Part shown: positions 18,113 through 27,383 of the stretch, piece by piece
How the letters are laid out: each line of letters begins with the position of its first letter
How positions within the stretch are numbered: the first letter of the stretch is position 1
Assembly: GCA_942492055.1 (NCBI GenBank)
Contig: CALODP010000019.1
Coordinates: 620,001-684,000, forward strand
Source: CALODP01 sp942492055
GTDB lineage: Bacteria > Bacteroidota > Ignavibacteria > Ignavibacteriales > Melioribacteraceae
Reading direction: 5' to 3'
Length of the DNA stretch: 64,000 nucleotides
Position numbers and translations under genes: made by a program
Notes under the pieces: model-generated
Told to the model about the DNA's origin: nothing
Database searches by the model: none
What the model saw: the letters and a program-made list of their open reading frames with translations, nothing else

Positions 18113-19261
18113 TTATTTGCTATTCGTAGTTGCTTTACGATTATAACGATTTTTAATTACTACAACAACCATATAAACAAAACATAGCAAAGAAGAAATT
18201 CCCCAATAGCCATAGTTGTGACTTATATCGAACATTATTGCTCCGTAAATCGGTCCGAAAATAGCTCCGACTCCATATCCTAAAGCCAAGTATCCGTTTG
18301 CGCGAGCCAATTGATTTGGTGTTATTCGGTCTATTGTATAACTCATACCAACCGTGTAAAACGATGGTACGAATCCGCCAATCGAAAAGACAACTAATAC
18401 CAAAGGGAAAAACGAAAGAGTAAATATTGGGAGAAAATATAGAACAGTAAGGGAAAAACATATAATCGAAAGCATCATTAGCTTTGGAACTCGATCTGTA
18501 TAATTGCTAATAACATAAAGAAGAAAAATCCCGCCAATTACAAAGGAGGCCAGAAGATAGGAAACACTCTCTTGCGGAAGCGCGCTTCTCAGCGCAAAAA
18601 TTGGGATTGCTACCAAGATAGAAGATTCAAGCATGCCATAATAAACCGAAGCCATAAAACCTGTTTTAGGCATTTGCCTAAATGTAAGTTTTTCTTCTTT
18701 TTTTTGAGGCTTTGCTGTTCGTGTGTTTTCCAGATTCATCAAAAAATAGATAAATACAAAAACCATAATAAAACTACTTACGGCAAATGGAATCCATTCA
18801 CCGAATTTCATTACGGTTATCAACAAAGAACCTACTGCGATTCCGGCGGATAATACTACTACATAAGTTCCGATCATTTTTCCTCTGTTGGCAGGAGTAC
18901 TGACTTGATTAATTAATACCTCCGTAGCCACAAATAAGAAAGTCCAACCAAGACCGGTAAAAAGCTTAACAGGAAAAAGGATATATAGATTTGCCCAGAA
19001 CAAATGACCAACAGAGCCAATAATTGTCAAAACGGTTCCCACCAGCAAAATGGGTTTGGGACCATAACGATCGATTAGTCTTCCTGCCGGATTGGAAAAT
19101 AGAATAACCGATACATTTCCCATTGCGGTTACAATTCCGGTTATCCAGCCTTCAGTGCCTTGGTTTTCCAGAAGAATCACAATTACAGGGGAGAGAAGCC
19201 CCAATGCGATTCCTGCCGAAGCTATTCCAAACAATGCCGATTTATATTGTGGATTGAGCAA
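18113..19261 (-). CDS. Major facilitator superfamily transporter
   Basis: This 382-residue inner-membrane protein has about twelve hydrophobic helices with a cytoplasmic loop after helix 6 (residues about 185-200, rich in K and E). The loop after helix 2 carries GRLIDRYGPKP, the MFS motif A. The start codon is a TTG preceded by AAGGA. It resembles drug/metabolite efflux members, but the substrate cannot be read from the sequence. It stands alone on the minus strand, divergent from the U32 peptidase gene. Confidence 0.9.
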   Translation of the reverse strand: MLNPQYKSALFGIASAGIALGLLSPVIVILLENQGTEGWITGIVTAMGNVSVILFSNPAGRLIDRYGPKPILLVGTVLTIIGSVGHLFWANLYILFPVKLFTGLGWTFLFVATEVLINQVSTPANRGKMIGTYVVVLSAGIAVGSLLITVMKFGEWIPFAVSSFIMVFVFIYFLMNLENTRTAKPQKKEEKLTFRQMPKTGFMASVYYGMLESSILVAIPIFALRSALPQESVSYLLASFVIGGIFLLYVISNYTDRVPKLMMLSIICFSLTVLYFLPIFTLSFFPLVLVVFSIGGFVPSFYTVGMSYTIDRITPNQLARANGYLALGYGVGAIFGPIYGAIMFDISHNYGYWGISSLLCFVYMVVVVIKNRYNRKATTNSK

Positions 19262-19374
19262 ATTATCCTTATCCTAAAACAATTTTCAGATAGCTTACTA
19301 AGATAATTAAAATATATTTACCAGCCTTTTGTATTTTGTATGGTAAATATAATGTTTTTCGGAAAGGAATAGAG

Positions 19375-20604
19375 ATGATAAATAAACCGGAATTGTTAGC
19401 TCCTGCTGGTGATTGGAGAATGCTCACAACCGCAGTTAAAAGCGGAGCGGATGCAGTCTATTTCGGAGTAGACAAATTGAACATGCGAGCTAAAGCCGCA
19501 AACTTCGGAGTGGATGAACTTCCAGAAATAGTAAAATTTTGCAAAGAGCATAATGTTGATACCCATCTCACCCTAAATACGATAGTTTATGAAAATGAAT
19601 TGAGTGATGTCGAGGAAATTGTAATAGCTGCAAAAAATGCCGGCGTTGATATGATTATTTGCTGGGATATGGCGGTAATTAGTAAATGTAAAGAGCTAGA
19701 CATGCCGTTTTGCATTAGTACACAAGCCTCAATATCAAACTCAGCTTCTGCGATCTATTATAAAAATCTTGGGGCTAAAAGAATCGTTCTTGCAAGAGAG
19801 TGCACACTGGATAAGATTGCTGATATAAAAAAGATTTCAGACATGGAAATCGAAACGTTTGTTCACGGAGCAATGTGTGTTGCCGTAAGCGGAAGATGCT
19901 TTATGAGCCATCACGCATTTGATAAAAGCGCGAACAGAGGTGAATGCATTCAGCCGTGCAGAAGGGAATATGAAATTTACGACAAAGACGGAGAGGTCTC
20001 TTTCAGACTCGGAGATGGATATGTTTTGTCTCCTAAAGATCTTTGCGCGATTGAGTTTGTCGACCAACTAATTGAGGCGGGTATTGATTCCTTCAAAATA
20101 GAAGGACGCAAAAGATCTCCCGAGTATATTGCTAAAGTAATTTCATCCTATCGGAAAGCAATTGACGCATATTTCGAAGAAAAGCTTACGGATGAATTAA
20201 AATCAGAGTTAAGTGAAGAATTAAAGAAGGTATATAATCGAGGTTTCTCAAACGGATTTTATTTCGGGCAACCTACCGGTGATGATTACGCCAATAAATA
20301 CGGTAGTAAAGCCACTACTAGAAAGATCTATGCCGGGAAAGTTATTAATTATTACAAAAAAAATAATGTTGCTCACGTTAAGCTTGAAGCAGAAGGATTA
20401 TCTGTCGGTGATACTATTTACATTATCGGAAATACTACCGGAGTTGTAGAATTAAAAATTTCTTCGATGCTAATTGATGAAAAGTCGACCGATTCGGCAA
20501 GCAAAGGAGAAGAAGTAACTTTTATATGCAACGAAGAAATTCGTCCGAGAGATCAAATTTATAAAGTGGTTCCAATTGAAGATGTAAAAAATCTTACACA
20601 ATGA
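19375..20604 (+). CDS. Peptidase family U32 protein (TrhP/RlhA-like)
   Basis: I choose the ATG at 19375, which gives 409 residues beginning MINKPELLAPAGDW, the usual family N-terminus. The U32 signature ETFVHGAMCVAVSGRCFMS is present, followed by the C-x3-C containing ECIQPCRREY segment. Members once called collagenases are now known in part to be RNA hydroxylation factors (TrhP for tRNA uridine-34, RlhA for 23S rRNA) that need iron-sulfur cofactors. The C-terminal beta-barrel-like region (about 325-409) matches the TrhP type. Which RNA is modified is inference. Confidence 0.88.
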   Translation: MINKPELLAPAGDWRMLTTAVKSGADAVYFGVDKLNMRAKAANFGVDELPEIVKFCKEHNVDTHLTLNTIVYENELSDVEEIVIAAKNAGVDMIICWDMAVISKCKELDMPFCISTQASISNSASAIYYKNLGAKRIVLARECTLDKIADIKKISDMEIETFVHGAMCVAVSGRCFMSHHAFDKSANRGECIQPCRREYEIYDKDGEVSFRLGDGYVLSPKDLCAIEFVDQLIEAGIDSFKIEGRKRSPEYIAKVISSYRKAIDAYFEEKLTDELKSELSEELKKVYNRGFSNGFYFGQPTGDDYANKYGSKATTRKIYAGKVINYYKKNNVAHVKLEAEGLSVGDTIYIIGNTTGVVELKISSMLIDEKSTDSASKGEEVTFICNEEIRPRDQIYKVVPIEDVKNLTQ

Positions 20605-20691
20605 TTTCGTAAAGATCTTCAAAAGTGGAAATAGAACTAAGCAATAATTATTTTACAATTGAAATTGTTTACTAAAAAAGGATTATACCAA

Positions 20692-20907
20692 ATGGTGAGC
20701 AAAGAACTATTGGATCTACTCTGTTGCCCGCTTTCCAAAGCGGACTTGATATTAGACGGAAACTTTCTTGTATCGACCGATAAAGAGACAAGAAGACAAT
20801 ACAGAATAGAAAATGATATTCCGGTTATGCTTGTTGATGAATCCGAAACATTGGATCTTAATACTTGGGAAGAAATTATGCAAAAACATTCGGAACAAAC
20901 TAATTAG
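20692..20907 (+). CDS. Trm112/UPF0434-like small protein lacking zinc ligands
   Basis: This 71-residue protein starts at the ATG of 20692, after an AAGGA site. It matches the Trm112 family: KELLDLLCCPLSKADL at the N-terminus and the conserved ENDIPVMLVDE near the end. Family members usually carry two C-x2-C pairs. Here the first is reduced to CCPLS and the second is absent, so zinc binding is unlikely. Trm112 proteins activate methyltransferases; no partner is adjacent. The next gene begins 35 bp downstream. Confidence 0.82.
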   Translation: MVSKELLDLLCCPLSKADLILDGNFLVSTDKETRRQYRIENDIPVMLVDESETLDLNTWEEIMQKHSEQTN

Positions 20908-20942
20908 ATTTTTTTTATGTTCCCCTGATTCGAAGGAAATAA

Positions 20943-22424
20943 ATGATTATAAAATCGGAAATGAGTGAGATAGAGAATTATCTGACTGACGCTGCTAATT
21001 TTAGAGGAAGTTGTGAAAAAGTCTATATTCCGGATTCAGAAGAAGAACTAATTGAAGCGGTTAAGGAGTGTTATTCGAATAATTGTTTTATTACTATTGC
21101 CGGAAACGGAACCGGACTTACCGGAGGACGAGTTCCCGAAAAGGGTGCAGTAATTTCTACGGAAAAATTGAATAAAATATTTGAGATTAATGCCGAAGAT
21201 AAATATGCATGCCTTCAATCCGGTGTAGTTTTAAGTGATTTTCAAACCGAACTTAATTCGAGAGGGCTGTTTTATCCTCCCGATCCTACCGAGACAAACT
21301 GTTTTATTGGGGCGACTGTCTCAACAAATGCTTCGGGAGCAAAAAGTTTTAAATACGGCTCAACCAGGAATTTTGTTTGCGAGCTTAAGATCGTATTGGC
21401 AAACGGAGATCGATTATTTCTCAAACGAGGAGAAAATCTATCCGACGGGAAAACTATTAGTGTCACATCTGCAGAAGGAAATAAATATTCTTTTGAAATT
21501 CCCGAATTTGTGATGCCTGATACCAAACACGCTGCGGGCTATTTCTGTAAAGGGAATATGGACGCCATTGACCTTTTTATCGGTTCCGAAGGTACTCTGG
21601 GAATTATTACCGAAGTAAAAGTCAGAGTTATGGAGCTTCCGAAAGCAATTCTTTCTGCTGTGATTTTTTTCGATGAAGCCGACAAAGCTATAGATTTCAT
21701 AGAAGAGGCGAAAGAACGATCGAAGAAAAGCAATGATGACAAAAGTGAAATTGATGCTTTGGGTTTGGAGTTTTTCGATGAAAAATCCCTTGCGTTTCTC
21801 TCCGATGAGTTCTCGAAAATTCCTTCTGAGGCCAAAGCTGCCGTGTGGTTCGAACAGGAATACTCTGAAGATAATGAAGAAAAAATCTTGGAGTTATGGT
21901 TTGAGCTTATTTTAAAACATAACGGCAATGAGGAAACAGCATGGTTTGCGTCTGATAATAAAGATCGCCATGGATTACAACAATTTCGTCATGCAGTATC
22001 ATGGAAGGTAAGTGAGTACATCGCAAGAAAAGGGATAAAAAAAGTCGGGACGGATACTGCGGTGCCATGGAATAAGTTTAGAGAGTATTACAGCTATTCC
22101 CTTGATGTTGTTGAACAGAACGGGTTGGACTACATTAGTTACGGTCACTTTGGAGATGCCCATTTGCATTTGAATATGTTGCCAGAAAACGAAGAACAAT
22201 ATTTGCAAGCTCGTGAAATTTACGGATTACTTTGCCGGAAAGCGGTTGAGCTTGGGGGAACCGTATCAGCGGAACATGGAATTGGAAAATTGAAGAAAGA
22301 ATACTTGGAAATGATGTTCGGAGAAAAAGTCATTTCTAAAATGGCTGAAATAAAAACAACATTCGATCCTCTACTTTTACTCAATCATGGAAATCTTTTC
22401 GATGAAAAACATTTCGGTAAATAA
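20943..22424 (+). CDS. FAD-linked oxidase (GlcD / D-lactate dehydrogenase type)
   Basis: This 493-residue flavoprotein has a PCMH-type FAD domain with ITIAGNGTGLTGG (about 54-66), DPTETNCFIGATVSTNASGA and FIGSEGTLGIITEV. A C-terminal FAD-oxidase domain contains GHFGDAHLHLNM and the histidine motif VSAEHGIGKLKKEYL. Enzymes of this type oxidise 2-hydroxy acids such as D-lactate or glycolate. No iron-sulfur GlcF partner is present next door. Its 3' end overlaps the TPR gene by about 23 bp. Confidence 0.9.
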   Translation: MIIKSEMSEIENYLTDAANFRGSCEKVYIPDSEEELIEAVKECYSNNCFITIAGNGTGLTGGRVPEKGAVISTEKLNKIFEINAEDKYACLQSGVVLSDFQTELNSRGLFYPPDPTETNCFIGATVSTNASGAKSFKYGSTRNFVCELKIVLANGDRLFLKRGENLSDGKTISVTSAEGNKYSFEIPEFVMPDTKHAAGYFCKGNMDAIDLFIGSEGTLGIITEVKVRVMELPKAILSAVIFFDEADKAIDFIEEAKERSKKSNDDKSEIDALGLEFFDEKSLAFLSDEFSKIPSEAKAAVWFEQEYSEDNEEKILELWFELILKHNGNEETAWFASDNKDRHGLQQFRHAVSWKVSEYIARKGIKKVGTDTAVPWNKFREYYSYSLDVVEQNGLDYISYGHFGDAHLHLNMLPENEEQYLQAREIYGLLCRKAVELGGTVSAEHGIGKLKKEYLEMMFGEKVISKMAEIKTTFDPLLLLNHGNLFDEKHFGK

Positions 22425-24249
22425 TAGATATCTACAAATGCTGATCTTTTTATTCGTTGCGTATGCTTCATTCGCGCAATCGAATACAAATTTGGAGAAC
22501 AGATATCGATTGGCAAAAACCTATGAAGGTGGTGGAAAACTTGAAAAGGCAAAAGATATCTACTCTGAGCTGGAAAAAGTACAGCCGTGGAATTCGAAAT
22601 ATGTTCAATCGTTGAATGAAATGTATATGCGACTCAAGGAGTTCGATGAATCAATTAATCTACTCGAAGATAAGATCGCAAATTATTCGGGAGATATTAA
22701 TTACTACGGTTTGTTGGGATCTACTTATTATGTAATTGGAAATAAAGAAAAGGCTGGTGAAATATGGAACAAAGCATGTTCTCTTAATCCGGATTCATAT
22801 ATGCCCTATAAAATAATGGCCAATTTTGCCATTCAAAACAGAGCATTTGAGCAAGGCATTTCACTATTAAAGCAAGGTCAAAAAATAGCGAAAGATCCTC
22901 TAATTTTTTCCTATGATTTGGCAAATATTTATTCAGCTACAATGAATTATAAAGAAGCCATAAATGAATTCTCAAATATCTTACTGAAACAGCCAAACCA
23001 ACTGGAACAGATAAAAAGCAGAATTGCCAGATTTATTCAAACCGAAAACGCTACAAAGGGAGCCATCGAAGCAACCGAAAAATTTTTAATAGAGCACGAA
23101 AGCGAAGCTGTTGAAATGCTTCTTATTTTCCTTTACGCCCAAAGCGATAACTACGATAAAGCGCTCTTACTTACTGAAAAGATTGATAAGAAGGGCAATC
23201 TGATCTACAATTTTGCGCGGGAAGCATTGTTCGATAAAAAATTCAGCGCTGCTTCCAAAGCGTTTAAGATGATAATAGAAAAATATCCCACTTCTCCGGT
23301 AGCTCCTTCTGCGGAAATCGGTTATGCGAGAACATTAAATACCAAACTTGAGGATGAAAAGAGAAACGAATCAGGTGAGTGGATGCCAATTTCTTTCCCA
23401 GATACAAACAATTCATCCGAGTTTATTAAAGTTGTAGAAGCGTATCAGAATATCATCAATAAATATGATGGAATGGAAATATCTGTCGAAGCTCGCTATC
23501 GAAAAGGGAAAATATTTACGGATCATCTTATTGATGATAAGAAAGCAGAAAAATATTTCGGTGAGATTCTAAGTTTTACCTCGATTTCGGAATATTCCGG
23601 ATTGGCAAATTATGAATTAGGATTGATTGAGCTAAGAAGAAACCAAATTGAAAGAGCAGCATCTAATTTTCATAATGTATTGGCAAACAGAAGGGTTTCG
23701 GCAGAGATAAAAAGTAACGCAAAACTAATGTTGGGTAAAATAGAATTTTGGAGCGGGAATTTTGAGGATAGTATTAGTAGGCTTGCTCAAATAACGGAAA
23801 AATTATCCGATAATAATACAAACGATGCTATTGAATTAGGTCTAATAATAAAAACTATGCGGTCAGATTCCCTAAATTTGCGTAAATTTGCCGAGGCGGA
23901 TTTTTTTATTAACATAAGAGAATACACAAAAGCGGCAGATATTCTTTCGGAGTTGAAAGAATCGGCCAATTCCCTCTTTCTGAAGAATCTCGCCGAATAC
24001 TATTCTTCTTCTGTTCTTTTGTCCGAAGGAAAAATTGAAGAGGCTTTAAATGGTTTTAAAGCTCTTTCGGAAAAAAGAATGTTGAATATGTTCCAGGATA
24101 AGAGTTTATTTCTAATGGGAAATATTTATCACAAGGTATTGAATGACAAAGAAAATGCCCTAGTTTCATATGAAAATTTGCTTGATAATTTTCCCAACTC
24201 ATTATATTTTGACGAGTCAAGACGAAATTTAAGTTTGATAAATAAATAG
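22402..24249 (+). CDS. Secreted TPR-repeat protein
   Basis: This protein of about 615 residues begins with a signal peptide (hydrophobic stretch ending FVAYASFAQS) and continues with TPR-like helical repeats along its whole length, for example YDLANIYSATMNYKEAINEFSN and YHKVLNDKENALVSYENLL. It probably acts in the periplasm as a scaffold. An alternative ATG lies 15 bp upstream; I prefer 22402 because it places MKN directly before the signal peptide. The gene overlaps the oxidase gene and ends 11 bp before clpX. Confidence 0.85.
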   Translation: MKNISVNNRYLQMLIFLFVAYASFAQSNTNLENRYRLAKTYEGGGKLEKAKDIYSELEKVQPWNSKYVQSLNEMYMRLKEFDESINLLEDKIANYSGDINYYGLLGSTYYVIGNKEKAGEIWNKACSLNPDSYMPYKIMANFAIQNRAFEQGISLLKQGQKIAKDPLIFSYDLANIYSATMNYKEAINEFSNILLKQPNQLEQIKSRIARFIQTENATKGAIEATEKFLIEHESEAVEMLLIFLYAQSDNYDKALLLTEKIDKKGNLIYNFAREALFDKKFSAASKAFKMIIEKYPTSPVAPSAEIGYARTLNTKLEDEKRNESGEWMPISFPDTNNSSEFIKVVEAYQNIINKYDGMEISVEARYRKGKIFTDHLIDDKKAEKYFGEILSFTSISEYSGLANYELGLIELRRNQIERAASNFHNVLANRRVSAEIKSNAKLMLGKIEFWSGNFEDSISRLAQITEKLSDNNTNDAIELGLIIKTMRSDSLNLRKFAEADFFINIREYTKAADILSELKESANSLFLKNLAEYYSSSVLLSEGKIEEALNGFKALSEKRMLNMFQDKSLFLMGNIYHKVLNDKENALVSYENLLDNFPNSLYFDESRRNLSLINK

Positions 24250-24260
24250 AACAAAAGGAT

Positions 24261-25514
24261 ATGGCAGAAACGACTGAACAAAAGCCCGTTAAGTGTTCAT
24301 TTTGCGGAAGGGACAGTAACGAAGTAACTAGCATGGTCGCGGGACCGGATGTTTACATTTGTGATATTTGTATAAAAACAAGTGTCGATATTCTCAAGAA
24401 TAATCTCGCTGCTTATAACGCAAAACCTGCAACTCAGGGACTTATAACCCCGGATGCTATTCATAAACATCTTGATGAGCATGTTATAGGCCAGGATAAA
24501 GCTAAAAGAGTGTTAGCCGTTGCGGTTTACAACCATTATAAAAGAATAAATTCCAACACTTCCTTTTTCGAATTGGATGAGGTTGAGATAGAAAAAAGTA
24601 ATATTCTACTTGTCGGCCCTACCGGTGTCGGAAAAACTTTGATTGCGCAGACCTTGGCAAAGGTACTGGATGTTCCTTTTGCTATTGCAGATGCTACTAC
24701 TCTTACTGAGGCCGGATATGTTGGAGATGATGTTGAGACTGTTCTTGTCAGACTTCTGCAAGCCGCCGATTACAATCTTGAGAAGGCGCAGAAAGGTATC
24801 ATTTATATAGATGAGATTGACAAAATCGCAAGAAAAAGCGAAAGTGTTTCTATTACCAGAGATGTTTCGGGCGAAGGTGTTCAACAGGCATTGTTGAAAA
24901 TTCTCGAAGGTACGGTTGCCGGTGTTCCACCGAGAGGCGGAAGAAAACATCCGGAACAAAGCTTAATTAATATCAACACAAAGAATATTCTTTTTGTTGT
25001 AGGTGGAGCTTTCGACGGCTTGGAACACATTATCTCATCCAGAATAAATAAAAATCCGATGGGATTCGATACTGATGTTCAAAGCAAAAATCAGATGGAG
25101 AAAGAAGATCTCCTGAAACTGGTTGAGCCGGATGATTTAGTAAAATATGGTCTTATCCCTGAATTAGTCGGACGTCTTCCTATGATAGCTCCTCTCGATT
25201 CTTTGGATGAGAAAGCTCTTAGATCGATATTACGTGAGCCCAAAAACGCAATAATCAAACAGTTCAAAAAACTCTTCCTTATGGAAGGTGTTGAGCTTGA
25301 ATTTGAGGAAAAAGCTATTGATGCTATCGTAAAGAAAGCGAAAGAACGAAATACCGGAGCGCGCGCACTGAGATCTATTGTTGAAAGTACCTTGATCGAT
25401 ATCATGTACGAACTTCCCGCTAAGGATAATATCGATAAATGCTTGATAACGGAAGAAACCGTTCTGAAAGGAAAGAAACCGGTTTATATCGAAAGCGATA
25501 GAAAATCCGCTTAA
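24261..25514 (+). CDS. clpX: ATP-dependent Clp protease ATP-binding subunit ClpX
   Basis: ClpX unfolds tagged proteins and feeds them to ClpP. The 417-residue protein has the N-terminal zinc-binding domain (C12-x2-C15 and C34-x2-C37) and Walker A GPTGVGKT. Walker B is YIDEIDKI, the pore loop region is AGYVGDD, and the arginine-containing RKSESVSITRDVSGEGVQQALLK segment is intact. No clpP lies beside it. A terminator follows directly. Confidence 0.98.
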   Translation: MAETTEQKPVKCSFCGRDSNEVTSMVAGPDVYICDICIKTSVDILKNNLAAYNAKPATQGLITPDAIHKHLDEHVIGQDKAKRVLAVAVYNHYKRINSNTSFFELDEVEIEKSNILLVGPTGVGKTLIAQTLAKVLDVPFAIADATTLTEAGYVGDDVETVLVRLLQAADYNLEKAQKGIIYIDEIDKIARKSESVSITRDVSGEGVQQALLKILEGTVAGVPPRGGRKHPEQSLININTKNILFVVGGAFDGLEHIISSRINKNPMGFDTDVQSKNQMEKEDLLKLVEPDDLVKYGLIPELVGRLPMIAPLDSLDEKALRSILREPKNAIIKQFKKLFLMEGVELEFEEKAIDAIVKKAKERNTGARALRSIVESTLIDIMYELPAKDNIDKCLITEETVLKGKKPVYIESDRKSA

Positions 25515-25522
25515 TAAATTTT

Positions 25523-25569
25523 AACAGGCTTGGCCGATAATATATTCTTGTTTATCATCCGAGCCTGTT
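25523..25569 (+). terminator. Rho-independent terminator after clpX
   Basis: AACAGGCT (25523-25530) pairs with AGCCTGTT (25562-25569), with additional inner pairing, and the stem is followed by TTATTTTTT. It lies 9 bp after the clpX stop. Confidence 0.8.
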
Positions 25570-25607
25570 TTATTTTTTACAATCCGAAATAAAATTCCCT
25601 CGATATT

Positions 25608-26867
25608 ATGAAAAAATTATGTTTGTTTATTCTGCTCTTCCTTTTCATAAATGTACTTTCCGCCCAATCCAAGATTTTGATATTTATGGATTTACACCAA
25701 ACTGATCATCTCAAAGCATATGGCATTACTTTTAATGCAATAAAGGATGGAGCCAAAGCCGATTGGTTACTCAATTATCGTGGCGGATCTTTTCTAATAG
25801 ATTATTCCGATGATGTAAAGCTGAAATGTCGTCTAAGAGGAGTAGCTTTCGACTTGATAAGTTCTCAACAAGCTGCAGAGATATATTCATTCGTTCAGAG
25901 TGAAGAGCAGAATATGGAAGTTGTCAGATTGGAAAAAGCTCCGAAAATAGCAGTCTTTGTCCCTGAGGGCTTTCTTCCCTGGGATGACGCCGTTACTCTT
26001 GTTCTCGACTACGCGGAAGTGGAATACGAAAAAATCTGGCATAAGGAAATATTGCTGGGGGATCTTAAAAAGTATGATTGGCTCCATTTGCATCATGAAG
26101 ACTTTACGGGGCAATACGGAAAGTTCTATGCCAGTTTTAGTGGAGCACAGTGGTATATTGACCAACAGAATTTATACGAAAAAGAAGCTTCCAAACTAGG
26201 ATTCACCAAAGTATCGGAAATGGAAAAAGCTGTTGTGAGAACCATAAAAGAGTTTATAGGGAATGGGGGATTTCTTTTCGCTATGTGTTCTGCTACTGAT
26301 TCGTACGATATTGCATTGGCTGCCGATAAGATTGATATATGCGATAACATGTACGACGGGGACGCGCCTGATCGGAATGCTCAGGAACAACTCGATTTTT
26401 CAAATACATTGGCCTTCGATAATTTCAAACTGGAAATGAATCCGATGGTTTACGAATATAGTAACATCGACATTCAACCGGATGAAATCGGCAATCAGGA
26501 TAACGATTATTTTACTTTGTTCGATTATTCCGCTAAATACGATCCGGTTCCGACTATGCTTACGCAAGATCATGTTAACGTGATACGTGGGTTTATGGGG
26601 CAGACAACAATGTATAGAAAGGAACTGATAAAGAAATCCGTTTATGTGCTCGGTGAAAGAGCCGGTACCGATCAGGTTAAATATATTCATGGTAATTTCG
26701 GAAGAGGTACTTTTACATTTTATGCCGGACACGATCCCGAAGATTATCGTCACGCTGTCGGGGATCCCCCGACCGATTTGAGTCTGTACAAGAATTCTCC
26801 GGGATATCGTTTGATTCTTAATAATATTCTTTTCCCGGCGGCAAAAAAGAAGAAACAAAAAACATGA
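25608..26867 (+). CDS. Secreted GATase-like protein (often annotated asparagine synthetase B)
   Basis: This 419-residue protein has a signal peptide (about 1-20, ending NVLSAQS). It belongs to a group of secreted proteins from FCB bacteria frequently labelled asparagine synthetase B, although I see no ATP-pyrophosphatase synthetase domain. The region from about 105 to 250 (IAVFVPEG, WLHLHHEDFTGQYG, GGFLFAMCSATDS) has the topology of a class I glutamine-amidotransferase/ThuA-like fold, with a possible nucleophile cysteine in FAMCSATD. The C-terminus has KYIHGNFGRGTFTFYAGHDPEDY. The function is unproven and the common name is probably misleading. Confidence 0.7.
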   Translation: MKKLCLFILLFLFINVLSAQSKILIFMDLHQTDHLKAYGITFNAIKDGAKADWLLNYRGGSFLIDYSDDVKLKCRLRGVAFDLISSQQAAEIYSFVQSEEQNMEVVRLEKAPKIAVFVPEGFLPWDDAVTLVLDYAEVEYEKIWHKEILLGDLKKYDWLHLHHEDFTGQYGKFYASFSGAQWYIDQQNLYEKEASKLGFTKVSEMEKAVVRTIKEFIGNGGFLFAMCSATDSYDIALAADKIDICDNMYDGDAPDRNAQEQLDFSNTLAFDNFKLEMNPMVYEYSNIDIQPDEIGNQDNDYFTLFDYSAKYDPVPTMLTQDHVNVIRGFMGQTTMYRKELIKKSVYVLGERAGTDQVKYIHGNFGRGTFTFYAGHDPEDYRHAVGDPPTDLSLYKNSPGYRLILNNILFPAAKKKKQKT

Positions 26868-26919
26868 TTCCTTTTGTGTACTCCAGAAAAATCGTCATAT
26901 AAATAATTCGTGACTTTTT

Positions 26920-26927
26920 TATATTTG
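26920..26927 (+). promoter_or_regulatory. Candidate -7 promoter element (TATATTTG)
   Basis: TATATTTGC lies 37 bp upstream of the GroES-like gene and fits the Bacteroidetes -7 consensus TAnnTTTG. I do not see a convincing -33 TTTG at the expected distance. Confidence 0.35.
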
Positions 26928-26963
26928 CCTCTTGGAATCATATGAAATAGAAAGGTGAATAAA

Positions 26964-27326
26964 GTGGTTGATACACAAAAAGTTATTATTGTCGGAGATC
27001 GTGTTTTAATACGCCCCCACGAAGGGGCCAAGAAAACACACGGAGGATTGTATCTCCCTCCTAATGTTATTGAAAAAGAGAAAGTTCAGAGCGGATATAT
27101 TATTAAAGTCGGACCCGGTTACGCTATTTCCGCGAATGACGATCAGGAAGTTTGGAAAGATTCTAATCCCACAAAATACATTCCTTTACAAGCCAAAGAA
27201 GGTGATCAGGCGCTTTTCCTAAAAAAAGATGCCATTGAAATCGAATTAAACGATGAGAAATTATTGATCGTTCCTCAATCTTCTATTCTGTTACTTCTAA
27301 GAGATGATGATTTGTTGAACTTCTAA
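26964..27326 (+). CDS. GroES-like co-chaperonin domain protein
   Basis: This protein of about 120 residues has the Cpn10 beta-barrel pattern (VGDRVLIRPHEGAKKTHGGLYLPP, then SGYIIKVGPGYA, then ALFLKKDAIEIELNDEKLLIVP). It is longer than standard GroES because of a loop insert with DDQEVWKDSNPTKYIPLQ, and it ends in a divergent tail. I use the GTG at 26964, since AAAGGTGA lies at the right distance; a GTG at 26955 is the alternative. No groEL follows, so this is a GroES paralogue rather than the housekeeping co-chaperonin. Confidence 0.82.
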   Translation: MVDTQKVIIVGDRVLIRPHEGAKKTHGGLYLPPNVIEKEKVQSGYIIKVGPGYAISANDDQEVWKDSNPTKYIPLQAKEGDQALFLKKDAIEIELNDEKLLIVPQSSILLLLRDDDLLNF

Positions 27327-27383
27327 GCCGATAATCGAATTAAGTAAGAAACAAGATAAGTATCAATTTATTGGAAAGAAGTT

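Noticed and set aside
25608..26867. Asparagine synthetase B
   Set aside because: I see no synthetase ATP-pyrophosphatase motif and no N-terminal Cys glutaminase. The protein carries a signal peptide.
26964..27326. Housekeeping groES
   Set aside because: It is longer than GroES, has an insert and a divergent tail, and no groEL follows.
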